Shown here piece by piece: positions 1-12,115 of a stretch of 64,000 bases of DNA. Under the pieces are notes generated by a model. That model had not been told where the DNA came from and did not search any database. It saw nothing but the letters and a program-made list of their open reading frames with translations. The position numbers and the translations under genes were made by a program. Origin of the DNA: Botryococcus braunii (Eukaryota > Chlorophyta > Trebouxiophyceae). Each line of letters starts with the position of its first letter. The stretch's first letter is position 1. The DNA is taken from NCBI GenBank assembly GCA_002005505.1, contig MVGU01001454.1, forward strand, positions 50,146-114,145. Direction: 5' to 3'.

Positions 1-149
1 CTGCGATACAAGCACTAATCTTGCTAAGTACATGCATAAACACCAAGGTAATGGCTGTATTTCAAATTCCCACCCTTTTGGAATGATAAGCTAACACTTA
101 AGTAGGTCATGAAGATAGATCAAATCTGCCTGATTGTTAAACAGCAATT

Positions 150-918
150 CAACCACATAGGCAATAAGGTACAATGTACCTTATGCTGAACTGCACTAAC
201 TTTTGACAGCACACACACCATCTGTAAGCTTCCAAACGCATGGCTACTCTGTGCCCAGAAACCAACTGGTACACCCTCCCCTCCACCTTTTCCCGATCCA
301 AAGCACACTCCTAGTCCTCCCAGCCCACAACCACCCTCCCAAGTACAAAGCGCAGCCACAAAAAATAGATCCTTCCTGAAAAGATTCACGCTGCCAAGGA
401 AGAGGATCGCTCGACCCAAGTGACGCAGCTGCAATGAGCTGTTGCATGACTGAATGGGATATGTAATGGAGCCGGACGAAGAGCCGGCATAGAACAGCCT
501 TCGAATGCGCATGGAGGTCCTGCATTTCCAATCCAAGTATTGGGAGTGCCATTGCATGCAAGGCCACATTGCAAACACCCAGGCCAAAAATATGGTACAT
601 TGTAACACACATCATTACAAGGGCAAAGCAACCAAAAGATGTGACTGTGTATTCTAAAAACATCAGAAATAACTAACACACTGAACTTCCCTTATGCATG
701 CTCCACAGTTGATTAAAACTTATGGATGAGTAGTTGGGCATTTATATTCCCCTTGGCAAGGTGGCACGCCCACACACACCCACTAACATAAGCATGCACA
801 CAGTCATAAGGGCACACACGCAGCGCACACATATGCACGCGCGCATGCACACGCACATGTGCAAACACACACAGACACAGACACACACACACAGACACAG
901 ACACAGACACAGACACAG

Positions 919-949
<31 letters not shown>

Positions 950-2265
950 TGAGGGTACCCATGGGCACACACACGCGCACGCACTCACACTTGCTCTGCA
1001 TGTCAAACATACCTGACCGAGAGTCTTGTAGTGGCATGCTGGAGGCATGCTCTGAACCGGAAAAACATCCGTCCCAGAAAAGTCTTGTTGAGCACCTGCA
1101 GCTCCTGCAAGCAACATCAGAAATACAGATGGCGCAAGCAGAAAAATGTTACTATGAACCAGACAATAAGGTACATTGTATTGATCTCCTGCACTTTTCA
1201 AAGCTGTCCACATGGGCAATACAAGGCACTTCAAAAGCACAGACAACATGTGTATGACCTTCCAAAGGCAGGAGAAGGTACTCTGACCCAAAGAACCAAA
1301 TGTTACATCCTTCCTCCACCTCCCCCAACCAAAGCATACTCCCACTCCTCAAGATTCCGGAAGGATGGCCGCTGCGACAAAGCTCCATCTTCACTCGTAC
1401 TAATCTCCCAGCACAAACCCTCCCAAGTCCTAGCGCAGCCTACAAACATCCATGCTAAAACATCCATGCCAATTACCCCGGTAAAGCTCCTCCCAAGCCC
1501 TGGAAGTGGGGCATTTGAACAGGAGCACCAGCGGTACAAGATTGGTCAAACAAGATACATAACATATTTGAAGGCATCTGCATCTGCGCAGAATACAGGG
1601 AAAATGGGGAAAAGTAGTCAGACAACCATGCAGTATGGACACACCGACAAGACTATCAACTGGGCGATACACGAGAAAGGGCTTTGTGATGACAAAACTT
1701 AGTTGTGCTGCACTGCACATAAGGGCCTATGATCAGTGTGCCACAGCTGTACATCCTGATCCACATGGGCTGCAACGCGGGAGTAGCTCACTCCCAGACA
1801 TTGAACGCACAGACAGACAGGCACAGACACAGACACACACACAACTCACTTTCAGCAGTCTGCAAAGTAATGATTGCAGATTCATCCACCGGGAACCACC
1901 CCCAATTGGGTACAAGGCATGGGACAACAAGAACAGTACTGTAAACCAGAGATTAAAGTACACTGTACCTTATGCTGTACAATACTTTTCAAAGAGTCCC
2001 TAGAGCCCTTCCAAGACACATGATGTCCGTGGCACAGACATCATGTCCGTGACCTTCCAAAGGCATGGGAAGGCACTCTGTGCCCAAGAAATAATTTTTC
2101 TATCCTTCCCCCCACCCAAAGCACGCCACCAACGCCCAAAACTCCGACAAGTACGGCCACTGCGGCATAGCAATAACTGCACAAGTGGTACGCTCCCCGC
2201 CCCAACCCCAGCCCACAACCCACCATCCCAAGTCCAAATACAGCCAAACACAGAGCTTTAGGCTG
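150..2265. repeat. Three diverged copies of a dispersed repeat
   Basis: Copies lie at about 150-345, 1165-1440 and 1950-2260, all in the same orientation. Shared landmarks in order are an AAGGTACA-type element, a CTTTTgA/CAAAG stretch, CTTCCAAA(G/C)GCA, a run ending CTCTGtGCCCA(A/G)A, and pyrimidine-rich DNA with CCAAAGCA(C/T)(A/G)C. Copy 1 carries a perfect 17-bp palindrome at 166-182 (arms AAGGTACA/TGTACCTT); related half-sites recur at 1169 and 1966. The copies are clearly related but diverged and carry no convincing coding frame. They may be a decayed non-autonomous transposon family. Confidence 0.55.
772..1000. repeat. CA-rich microsatellite
   Basis: Interrupted (CA)n and (ACACAG)n tract, purest at about 862-948. 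Long open frames on both strands across it (Thr-His or Cys-Val runs) are artefacts of the dinucleotide repeat. Confidence 0.9.
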
Positions 2266-2269
2266 CAAA

Positions 2270-2930
2270 GAAAACACTTTGACTCGGGCTTGGAGTGACA
2301 GATAAGATGCGACTTGGCAGCCCTGCTGCCACAACTTGTGGCACATTAGAAGAATTGCAGCGAGGCTGATTGCGTTAGCCAGTGACACATGAAAATTAAA
2401 CGAAGGTGAGCCAATACTACCAAACCATCTACATGCTCATAGAGAGCACAAGAGAAATGCTAAGCGCACATTGGCAGTCTACATTGTTTCATGCCCTAAG
2501 GCCATGAACGACAACATGCACTACAAGTGTACTGCCATTTCATGCATTTCATTGACAACACCAATATGTATCAGTAAACAGAAAGAAAATGACTGGGTTG
2601 AAATTCAGATTGCAATTGAAAAGTAAAATCCATTCCCCTGTATAGCCTACTGAAGGGACACTACACTTGAACTGATAAAGCACCAACAAGAAATTCCTGC
2701 TGTACTACATGGTATAGTAGCAAACATGCTTCTGCGTCACAGGAAGATGTGTCTGCTATGTGTAGTGCATGCATAAGAAATGGAGATGGCCTTAACGCGT
2801 AAGCAGCAATGCTGAGGAACACAAAATCGCCAGGACCAGGAAATTGGAGGGACCCCCCTGCCCCATGTACTTCTGACGAGCGCATGAAGAAAACATGCAC
2901 ACCCAGATACTAGCATGCGCGCGGCTCGCG
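2270..2930. other. No supported gene
   Basis: AT-richer DNA with no convincing ORF, splice structure or repeat that I could recognise. Confidence 0.5.
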
Positions 2931-2932
2931 TG

Positions 2933-2936
2933 TGCG

Positions 2937-2992
<56 letters not shown>
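2933..2992. repeat. (CA)n microsatellite with GC-alternating edge
   Basis: Starts with an alternating CG stretch and continues as an uninterrupted CA tract to about 2990. A G-run lies shortly downstream at about 3052-3065. Confidence 0.9.
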
Positions 2993-2994
<2 letters not shown>

Positions 2995-3329
2995 GCCGGC
3001 AGAAGGCTGCACTCAGTAGGTAAAAGGGAGGAAGAGAGACAGAGAGAGTGTTGGGGGGGGGGGGGTATGCTTCACCTGATATGGTTCCCACACGACAAAG
3101 CTGATGAGCACCTTCAAGCGTTTCAACTTCAACTTCCGGACCATCTGTGGGCATCATGGGTGACACATGGACCCCCATGGAGAGTTGCTGACTGCTGCTA
3201 TGCAAGATGGGATTACTGCCATTATCCACACCTGGTGTGAGGGACTATGCTGGTGTGCAATTTACGTTGGAATCTGCAAGTTCCATCGACAAAAGTTGGT
3301 TGCGCTCCACAATTTGACATGCACATAAA

Positions 3330-3560
3330 GGCCTATGATCAGTATGCCACAGCTGTAAATCCTGATCTACACGGGGTGCAACATGGGAGTAGGTGACCCC
3401 CAGACATGCACAGCTGTACATCCTGATCTTCATAGGTTGCAACGCAGGAGTAGCGACCCACAGACATGCACAGCATCCTGTTCTACATGGGCTGCCACAC
3501 AGGAGTAGCTCAGCCAGAGACATGTGCAGCTGTACATCGTGATCTACATGGGTGCAAGAT
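3330..3560. repeat. Minisatellite, ~65-bp unit, about four units
   Basis: Successive units share CACAGCTGTACATCCTGATC, then a ...CATGGG.TGCAAC... core, AGGAGTAG and CAGACATG. A single related unit sits 1.6 kb upstream at about 1720-1805, beginning with the same GGCCTATGATCAGT lead-in. The units differ by several substitutions and small indels, so the array is old. Confidence 0.75.
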
Positions 3561-3689
3561 ATAAGTTAAGAACCTCACGACTCAACTAATTTGCTACATG
3601 CTGCAATGTTAACACACCAACCCTCCCTTTTCAAACCTTCCTCTTTAGAAGGGGGGCTAAGGACAGTAGGAGGAAAAGCGGACAGTTCA

Positions 3690-4075
<386 letters not shown>

Positions 4076-4086
4076 ATGACAACATG

Positions 4087-4480
4087 CTAAATGCCATGGA
4101 TCTTTGCATGGCTTATACCTTGTAATGCGTTGCAATTGCAGTTTTCAGGAAGGGCATCCACATCACAAATAAGCTTCACATCCTCGTCCTGCTGTTGTCG
4201 CTCCATAAAAATGTTGCATCCAAATGGGATGGACAACGCTCCGTTATGTTGGACAGCAGCACCTTTTGACATCAAAGGCTTCCAGCTTGCAGTTCTTGCA
4301 GGCATGCCAAGCTTCCTTTCCAAGGTTGCAATGCGGTCTAACAATTTGTCGTCATACATGCCATATCCCACTTTCCCTGCATTCTGTACATTCATGTACA
4401 GAGTTACTGATTTGAGAATGCTCCCGACCTGTGATGCCTTACTGATTAGGAGAACAGCGGCGTGTTTACAGACAGTTGGC
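4087..4480 (-). CDS. Possible host-gene exon, unknown function
   Basis: An open stretch of about 130 codons on the minus strand has protein-like composition unlike the surrounding repeats, including a charged helical segment (DDKLLDRIATLERKLG) that could form a short coiled coil. On the minus strand it begins just after a pyrimidine-rich sequence ending TTCAG, a plausible 3' splice site, so it may be an internal exon and not an ATG-started gene. I recognise no family. It may belong with the minus-strand exon candidate at about 4850-4972. A chance ORF or an old pseudogene remains possible. Confidence 0.35.
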
Positions 4481-4849
4481 ACTGAAGCAGTAGCAAAGGT
4501 TTAAATGCGAACAATTATGTAGCTGATCAGCAGTAGGTATGTTTTTAAATTTGAACCCCAAAATATTAGGTACAATAATAATAAATAGTTAGTACCATAC
4601 TATTACAAGTTAAATACTAGAAGTGATTTGGAGGAGGGGGGGACATGAAAATTGCACGCTTCCCATAACTGTACCATATTTTGTACTGGGAGGCTATTCT
4701 TCTCTCACAAATGTTAATATTCAATGTAAGTATAGTTGCCAACCCCTTTCCCCCTTCTCGTAAGCGGTCGATTTAGGATGCCGACCTGAGACAAGTGGGG
4801 TTTGCAACTAATTGCAGACAGACACCATATCTCTCTACTTTTGTTACAA

Positions 4850-4972
4850 AGCACAACATAATTCTGTGTCGGTTTTAAATATAAAGTTCTTTGTTTTTGG
4901 ATCCGTGACTTCACCATCCACAGGAGGAAGCCCTTGCAACGGGTCTTGCAAATCACCGTCATAAGCCTACGC
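4850..4972 (-). CDS. Possible host-gene exon, unknown function
   Basis: On the minus strand, after a splice-acceptor-like TTGCTTGCGTAG, about 40 codons read as ordinary acidic protein (containing DGDLQDPLQGLPPVDGEV) before a stop. The frame stops at TTTGTAACA, which could instead be a splice donor. No family is recognised. The low-complexity DNA around it and the short length keep confidence low. Confidence 0.28.
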
Positions 4973-4979
4973 AAGCAAC

Positions 4980-6190
4980 ATTAAAATGCGTTAGAAGTAT
5001 GTATAACATACAATAGCGCATTCGCAAGGAATAACCGGGGACGACGGGGACGATGCGCACCAATAAACCGTTGGCCAAAGGCCTGTTGTCGGAAATTAAA
5101 TAACAAGTAATGTCCAAGCAAGAGAATTTTCTCGTTCCATGCTCTAGCTGTGTCGCTGGGACTGCTAGTGTAAGTCAGAAGGGCATAAGCTAAAAAAAGA
5201 AAGGCGACCTATCGCTACTCTCCTGTGGTTTGAACGGAGGCTTGTGATTGGCTGTCAGGGACCTATCGCGACCTATTGGACCTTTCGTGGCCAATGGGAG
5301 CGCCGGGATTTCGCCTATAGCCTCGCGGAAGCAAACAGGGCCTTCGAAACAATACGCCGCAGCGTCTTGAGCATGAAAGCTTCTTCCGATTAAACTTGAG
5401 GCAAAGTATTATTCCTATTAAAAATTGTTGTTACAAAGTTTGGCGTTATTCGGTGCTGTGGGGGCTCCGTTGTAGCGGACATAAGGAGATCGATGTTAAG
5501 GAGGCATGCGCTCGGCAGTTTTTGAGAACAAAAGGGCTTTGTTCCTTCTCTCTAGGGCCCAGCTGACCAAAAGAGGGGAGTTTTGGGCGGACTCGTGGGG
5601 GACTTGAGGTCTGCATGGGGCCCCAATCGGAAGCCGGGATTCGGTGTTGGCTAGGAAAAAAGAGGCAAGAGATGGGATGGGGACCGCCGTTTAGGCCGGA
5701 TTTTCTGGTTTTTGTCAAAAATGATATTGTGATGCTACTACTGCTACAGGAATTAACCAAACTCTGTTTTTACGGTCAGAACTTGCAGGCACGAAAGGGA
5801 CCATTAAATGCCTTCAGTGGCAGGAAAAGGCGAATCCCTGAGAAGCAGTGCCCAAACTACGGTTGGGAATAACTTATTTGGGGGGGTGAGTGCATATCAC
5901 TGATGGCATGCAAACTTGATCGTGCCCGTACGCTTTCAAGATCGGGAGTTGCAAACCTGTCAGGAGGCTAATAAATGTGTAGTCTCCTTGGTTAGTATAA
6001 ATAGGGAGTGCTCTTACAGGCCAGTTAGTTCTGAGTTCCCTTATCAGACTCCTGTGCCGTTTGCTTGGTTGTGTTTCGTCCACTTCTAGAAGCTTTTGTT
6101 TGAGCACAGTTCACTTACTCTAAAGAGTGTGAGTTACAGGGAGTAACATTTAACTTCAAATTCTAAAAATTATATTTTGATGATGCCATT
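4980..6190. other. No supported gene
   Basis: Single-copy-looking DNA. Several frames of 75-105 codons exist on both strands at 5446-6107 but overlap one another and show no recognisable domain or splice context. The stretch could hold an upstream region for the minus-strand exon candidates, but no promoter element is clear. Confidence 0.4.
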
Positions 6191-6194
6191 ATGC

Positions 6195-6196
<2 letters not shown>

Positions 6197-6286
<90 letters not shown>

Positions 6287-6385
6287 AGAGAGGGAGAGAG
6301 AGAGAGGGGGGGGAGGGGGGAGAGGGAGGGAGGGATTGGGGGGAGAGAGAGAGGGGGGCAGAGAGGGGGAGAGAGAGAGAGAGAG

Positions 6386-6437
<52 letters not shown>

Positions 6438-6438
6438 G
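6197..6438. repeat. (GA)n / poly-G microsatellite
   Basis: A GA tract broken by G runs, immediately abutting the LTR that starts at 6439. The abrupt contact suggests either the retroelement integrated beside the tract or the tract grew at the element border. Confidence 0.9.
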
Positions 6439-6699
6439 TGTAGCGTTAACTAAGCGGAAGAGGTTTTTATGAGACAGTGAGACGTTCGTGGTGTGCAACG
6501 AAAGAGTGTTACATGATTGATTCGCAAGCGTACTCTTAAACCCAGGGTGGATTGAATTATACTGTACTGCCACAGACGCTTAGTCGGGCAACCGAGCGAA
6601 CTACTTGAGCGAGGTTGTACTGCGAATCCAGATCACATGGCAAGTCAAAGAGCAATGCCAAGGACCATACTAGAGCATTATACCCTAGGAAATACTACA
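6439..6699 (-). repeat. 3' LTR of Ty3 element C' (minus strand)
   Basis: 261 bp, reverse complement of the LTRs at 7754-8016 and 40662-40899, with TGTAG...CTACA ends. A G-rich polypurine tract (minus strand, AAGGGGGAGGGCA) abuts its inner edge at 6700-6713, so this is the 3' LTR of a minus-strand element. It differs from the LTRs of element C at many scattered positions, so it belongs to a separate, older insertion. Confidence 0.88.
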
Positions 6700-7753
6700 T
6701 GCCCTCCCCCTTGGCATAAGCTATGAGATGTTGTTTATGGCAATGGGGCCACAAACGTAAGACAGGGGCATCACAAACCCTGCTTACTGTAACTATAGAC
6801 AATCACACCTCCTATAGTTACGAAACACCGCAAGTCAGAGGATGAAGTCCACAAAGCAATTTAGCACGACACAGACGAGGGACTCATCTGCTCAATGCTC
6901 GAATACCTTAACATTCTAAGGACTATCGTCTGCAAGGCGGATCCTCTAACTTAGGGGACGAACTCTCTAGACAGCACTCACACACTAGTACTGAGACAAT
7001 TAGGTTGAGCGTCAGACTCCTCAGAGCCCTCAGTCTAGCACTTGTCCAAACCTTAGGTCCATTTACCCTGCCTCGCAGTGTAACCTTCGCTTGAGGTGGC
7101 TTCCCAGCACATGCATAAGGCATATCGTCTAGAGCAGCAAGCTACACACGACTAACTACCACATGGTGTATCTCATGGGTAAGATACCAAGCAAGTCATG
7201 CAGACACGGAACTACAATTTGCAGCTACACTGCAACAGCAAGTGCATTACAAAGTGGAGCCGTGGGTAAGGAAACATAACCCATGCAAAACACATAACCA
7301 AGAGACATGCATGCAAGTCCCAATTCACGAATCCCCCTCCCGGACCCTTCCACCCTCCCTCCCTCCCAGATCCAAGCTGGCTGGTGTTGAAGCTCCAAGG
7401 GTCATCAGCCGCAAGTGGCTGGAAAAGTCTCAAGCCGCAAATGGCTTAATCAAGGGATGCCCGCAAGTGGGACTTAAGAAAGGACTGGGGCAGCTGCCAC
7501 GTCATCAGCCAGATGGCGAACATGGGCAAGAGGCTCCAAAGTATTCTCAGTCTTATCGTAGCCTCTCCATTTGACTAAGTAGCGCCAAGACTTTCCAACT
7601 TTCTTCTTAGCTATGATGGCCTCCACTTCATGAACGCCGCCACGCTTGTCTGCAAGGAGGTGGTGAAGTAACAGTAACTGGTACAGATGAAGACACATAA
7701 GGCTTCAGCTGGGAAACATGAAACATAGGATGAATATTTACAGTCTCAGGCAA
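6700..7753 (-). pseudogene. 3' end of Ty3/gypsy element C' (chromodomain and 3' UTR)
   Basis: Minus-strand remnant parallel to 39640-40661 of element C. From 7753 downward it reads the end of integrase (LPETVNIHP, FHVSQLKPYV), then after a frameshift near 7655 a chromodomain (EVEAIIAKKKVGKSWRYLVK, then GYDKTENT) ending in AAAPVLS at 7474, then 3' UTR. The usual Trp of the chromodomain WEP motif is Leu here. Everything upstream (gag, PR, RT, RNase H, most of IN and the 5' LTR) is absent because element C inserted at 7753/7754; the other half is not found in the window. Confidence 0.8.
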
Positions 7754-8016
7754 TGTAGCATTTCCTAGGGTATAATGCTCTAGTATGGTCCTTGGCATTG
7801 CTCTATGACTTGCCATGTGATCTAGATTCACGGTACAACCTCGCTCAGGGTAGTCGCTCGGTTGCCCGACTATACGTCCGTGGCAGTACGGTGTACATCC
7901 GACCCTGGATGGGATTAAGGGCGAGCCTGTGAATCAATCATGTAACACTCTTTCCGTTCACACCACGAACTGTCTCACTGTCTCATCCAAATCTCTTCCG
8001 CTTAGTTAACGCTACA
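7754..8016 (+). repeat. 5' LTR of element C
   Basis: 263 bp, TGTAGCA...GCTACA ends, nearly the same as 40662-40899 over the shared length. The left flank GGCAA (7749-7753) should be the target site, but the right-hand copy cannot be seen because the 3' LTR is truncated. Confidence 0.9.
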
Positions 8017-8017
8017 G

Positions 8018-8030
8018 TGGTATCGGCGAT
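8018..8030 (+). promoter_or_regulatory. Primer-binding site of element C
   Basis: TGGTATCGGCGAT begins one base after the LTR. The same TGGTATCGGCGA start follows the 5' LTRs of elements A (26424) and B (12358). The first seven bases match the usual initiator-Met primer site of plant elements, the rest does not, so the primer tRNA is uncertain. Confidence 0.8.
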
Positions 8031-8087
8031 AAGGACTAGTTCCTTATCGTTTGTTTGTGGTGCGTTTCTTTTCCTTTCGGCTTTGTG

Positions 8088-9122
8088 ATGTCTCGGCATA
8101 CCCGTTCGGGGTCTAGAGCCCGTGCACCTAGTCCAGGCCATGTCGACCCAGATCCCCCTGTAGATCCCTTTGATGAGGAGGAAGTAGATCTTACAGATGT
8201 AGATCCAGGTCGCATGATGAGGCATTTGGTTGCTATTGGAGCTCTCCCCGCGGAGGCTGTTGAGGCAAGATCTAGTGTTCCTTTGACGACCCCACACGAT
8301 GCTGCAACTCAGAACCTTCTTGATGGCTTTGAACGAGTGATTCAGCGTGCCTTGGCACAACCTGTGGTTTTGACTCAGCCTCAGCCAACGGTCATGCCGG
8401 CACCGGCTCCTGTTCCCGCCAGTTCAGGGAAGACATCTCTCAAATTCCCTGACCCGCCTGTATTCGAGGGAGATGCTATGAAGTTAGATCCCTGGGTGAT
8501 GCAGTGCGAGATGCATTTGAGGGCATATGGGATAGATTTTGGTTCTACACGTGCAGTGGAGGTTGCATCGATGTTTCTGCGTGGGAAGGCGCTGGATTGG
8601 TGGACTGGGCAGTATCATTTGATTGCCTCAGGAAGTCTATCTGCCTTTGGGTCTTGGAGTGAATTTGTGTGAGCTTTGACAGTGGCTTTTAGACCTGTAG
8701 AGCTGCACAAGAGACACCTGGATCAGCTTCTGAATGTGTCGCAGGGCAAACATGATATGAGATCTTACATTGCTACGTTTAATGCTCTTAGAGCAAAGGT
8801 CCCGAATGCATTCTCTGAGGATACGTTGCGCCACCTGTTTTTGCAGGGCTGCAGGGCTGATCTGCAAAAACCGATTTCTCTTCAGTATCCAAAGACGCTT
8901 GCAGACCACTTTAAACATGCAGTGACCATATCAGATATCCCCAGCCATTCCAGAACGCCGCACCATACTCCAAAAGGCCAGACTGACTCCAAGAGCCCTG
9001 GTGCGACAAAACCAGTTACGCAGACCTGCACGCATTGTGGGAAGGTTGGGCACGGCGTTGACCGGTGCTACCAACTGCACCCTGAACTCAAGCGGGACCG
9101 TAACAAGTCCAAGATGACTTGA
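8088..9122 (+). pseudogene. gag: gag of element C (nonsense codon)
   Basis: Starts at ATG 8088 (MSRHTRSGSRARAPSP) and runs in one frame to the TGA at 9120-9122, 345 codons, except for an in-frame TGA at 8670-8672 after SWSEFV. The next codons (ALTVAFRPVELHKRHLDQL) continue normal gag homology, so the stop is probably a CGA-to-TGA change. The body carries the capsid-like region typical of Ty3 retrotransposon gag (DPWVMQCEMHLRAYG, FLRGKALDWW), and the C-terminus holds a CX2CX4HX4C zinc knuckle (CTHCGKVGHGVDRC) near codon 315. It would coat the genomic RNA; as it stands it is truncated. Confidence 0.85.
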
Positions 9123-9123
9123 G

Positions 9124-9168
9124 TTATTCTTTGTTCTTGGTTTTCAGCAGTGTGAGCCCTGCTTTTAG
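9124..9168 (+). promoter_or_regulatory. Possible 3' splice site upstream of pol (element C)
   Basis: A pyrimidine-rich run TTCTTTGTTCTTGGTTTTCAG ends at 9147, 21 bases before the pol ATG, and a TAG directly precedes that ATG. Gag and pol lie in different frames without overlap. A spliced pol mRNA is one way this pol could be expressed; no matching donor was assigned. Confidence 0.35.
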
Positions 9169-12115
9169 ATGGTTTCCACCTGTCCTGCACTCCAGTATGG
9201 GATCCCTGTATTGCACGACGTGGGGAATCTTCAGGACTTTTTCTCTAGCTGTTGCCATAGTTTCATGACCCATTACGTGGATGGGCATGGTGTATGTAGG
9301 AAGTTTCAGACATCACCCCCTGACAGTGACCTGGCCAGTCCTGATGTTCAGTGTAAGAGTGGTGCAGCTTTCTCGTTTCCTGCAAGTACTTCTCATGTTG
9401 TATTGTTTTGTCAGAGTAGTGACAGAGCGTCTGCTGTCAGCCAACTTGTAACCCACTTACTCCCTGGTACCAGATTGACTGTGCTTTCTGGCCCGAGTGA
9501 TTGTGGACAGGTGTTGGAAGGGGCTACTGGGCAGCAATCTCATGATGTCTTGCTTTCGGGCCCTGTGTTGACTGCTTTGGGCATTACTTCCACCGTTCAG
9601 AGCTCGCCCCATTGCTACTCATCAGGCTTGCCCTTGTTTCGTTGCTTTGTGCAGACTGGTTGTTTGAGTGTGAAGCAAAAACCCCTGCCAGCAACTTCTT
9701 TTGACTCTTTTGTGCAGTTAAACACTAGCCAGACTGTGAATGGTCCTGATCTTTCCTCTACGTGCATTGAATTTGAGAGAATTGTTGCTGGTAGACCTGT
9801 CAGGATTTTGTTAGACAGTGGGGCCTCTGCAAACTTTATTGATAATAAACTTGTGCAGGAGCTTGCCCTTCCCACTGCTTCTTTAAGTTCACATGTTGCT
9901 ATTCGTGTTGCTGATGGTAGGACCTCTATAGTAGAGAGTAGTGTGGCAATTGACCTGACTGTGGGGTCTCTGGATTTTGGAGTCACCTGTCTCCCCACAG
10001 AGTTGGCATACTATGACCTTGTTTTAGGGAAACCTTGGTTGACTGTGTTTAATCTGGTTGTAAATTGGAAGCTAAATGCAGTGTCATTGATTCATTCTGA
10101 TAGGACACATGTACTTGTGGGCTGCCAAAGGTCAGGTGTATCTGAGTATGTGATCTCCTCCATAGAAGTGGAAGAGTTGGTCCAGTTGGGTGAACCAATG
10201 TATCTGATTCAGCTTAATGCAGTGACCGAACCCTCCTTAAATACTAATACATATAACGTGCCAGAGTTGGAGCAGCTTCTGCAGGAATTTAAAGATGTCC
10301 TTTCAGGACTGCCTCAGGGCCTGCCTCCCTCTCGTGCTGGAGACCACTATATTAGATTGGAGCCGGGCGCAGTTCCTCCAGCCTCCCGCATTTATCCACT
10401 GTCCGGAGCCCAGCTTGCTGAGCTTTGTGCACAGTTGCAGGAGCTCCTAGAGAGGGGCTTCATCCGCCCATCGACTTCCCCTTTTGGTGCACCTATCCTG
10501 TTCGTCCCGAAGAAGGATGGTGGTTGGCGTTTGTGTATTGACTATAGAGCCTTGAACAGGGTTACTGTGAGAAATCAACACCCTTTACCTAGGATTGATG
10601 AAATGTTTGAGCAGTTGCATGGAAGTTGTGTGTTTTCTAAACTTGACCTTGCCTCTGGCTACCACCAGATTCGTATGCATGAGGATAGCATAGAAAAGAC
10701 TGCTTTTATAACCCGTTATGGTCATTATGAGTTCACTGTTATGCCTTTTGGGTTAACTAATGCTCCTGCCACTTTTCAATCTGTTATGAATACTATCCTG
10801 GCTCCCTTTCTGGATAGGTTTGTGTTGGTTTACCTGGCTGACATCCTGATATATTCCAAGTCTGTTGAAGAACACATGGAGCACTTACGTACTATCCTGT
10901 CAGTGCTAAGGGGACATAAATTCTATTGTAAAAGATCTAAATGTGAGTTTGTTTCTAAGCAGGTGGAATACTTGGGACACTTGTTGACACCCCAAGGGAT
11001 TATGGTGGATCCGAGGAAGGTTGCAGCCATCCGGGACTGGCCCACTCCCTTAAATGTGTCACAGTTGAGAGGTTTCTTAGGCTTGACTCAATACTATGAT
11101 ACATTTATAGATCACTTTGCAGATGTTGCATTTCCCCTTACTGAGCTATTGAAGAAGGATGTGACCTGGGCTTGGGAGGGACCTCAAGCCCAAGCCTTGA
11201 TTGCATTGAAGGACCTTGTGTCCTCTCCTCCATGTTTGTTAATGCCAGACTTAGACAAACCGTTTGTGATACATGTAGATGCCTCAGGCTTTGCTGTGGG
11301 TGCTGTTTTGCAGCAGGATCAAGGACAGGGTCTGCAGCCTGTCGCTTTTGAGTCCAGGAAACTCCAGCCCCCTGAGAGAAAATTAGCCCCGTATGACAGA
11401 GAATTATTGGCTCTTGTTCATGCTTTGCTTAGATGGAAACATTTGCTGTTTGGCGCTAAATTTACAGTTCACACTGATCAGCAGGCTTTAAAGTACTTAC
11501 TGACTGCTCCTATTAGGACTAGTAGGCAGGAACGTTGGCTCACTGAGATTATGAGGTTTATGCCTGATATAAAGTATGTTAAAGGCACTGATAATGTGGT
11601 TGCAGATGCTTTGTCTAGGCGTGTTGACCTTGCAGTGATGCATGTCTCCTCTGTTGCTGTCTCTTCTCTCCTACAAGAGATTGCCTTGCTTTGTGTTTCT
11701 GATCCCACAGTTGCTACACTTGTGGATGAAGGTGTTTTGGTATTGAGGGACTCTGTACCTTATTCTGTGCAGTCAGGGAAGGTCTATGTACCTGATGCAT
11801 TGAGAGAGAAGGTGCTGAGAGAGTGCCATACCACACCCTTTTCTGGCCATCTTGGTATTAACAAGATGTATGAGCTAGTGTGCAGGGAGTTTTGGTGGCC
11901 ACGTCTCAGCTCATCAGTCAGGGACTTTTGCAGGTCTTGTGACACCTGCCAGCGCACTAAAGGAATTGGAGCCGTACCTTATGGTTTGCTTCAGCCACTG
12001 CCCATTCCAGATGGACCTTGGCAGAGCGTTTCCCTTGATTTAGTGACTGATTTACCTGTCTGTTGTGGGTTTGACTCTATTGTGGTATTTGTGGATAGGT
12101 TTTCTAAGTTGTGTG
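9169..12115 (+). pseudogene. pol: pol of element C, 5' part (PR-RT-RH-IN)
   Basis: About 982 codons from ATG 9169 to the point where element B inserted. Domains: aspartic protease (ILLDSGASANFID near residue 214; DLVLGKPW), reverse transcriptase (RLCIDYRALNRVT, FSKLDLASGYHQI), RNase H (VIHVDASGFAVGAVL, VHTDQQALKYL, VADALSRR) and integrase zinc domain (HLGINKMYEL...CRSCDTCQRTK) with the first catalytic Asp (SLDLVTDLP). The RT box reads YLAD in place of YxDD (near residue 555), so one catalytic aspartate is Ala and the enzyme should be dead. The apparent end ...FSKLCV-stop is created by the LTR of B; the frame continues exactly at 38961 when B and one TSD are removed. Confidence 0.9.
12111..12115 (+). 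repeat. Target-site duplication of element B (left copy)
   Basis: GTGTG, repeated at 38956-38960 directly after the 3' LTR of B. Confidence 0.9.

Noticed and set aside
742..1037. Cys-Val and Thr-His rich ORFs on both strands; likewise at 2737-3240, 15475-16082, 17528-18908, 22071-22615 and 24221-25234
   Set aside because: They are translations of CA/GT microsatellites: open in several frames at once, without domain content.
5446..6107. Overlapping ORFs of 75-105 codons on both strands
   Set aside because: No domain, splice context or compositional signal; overlapping frames on opposite strands.
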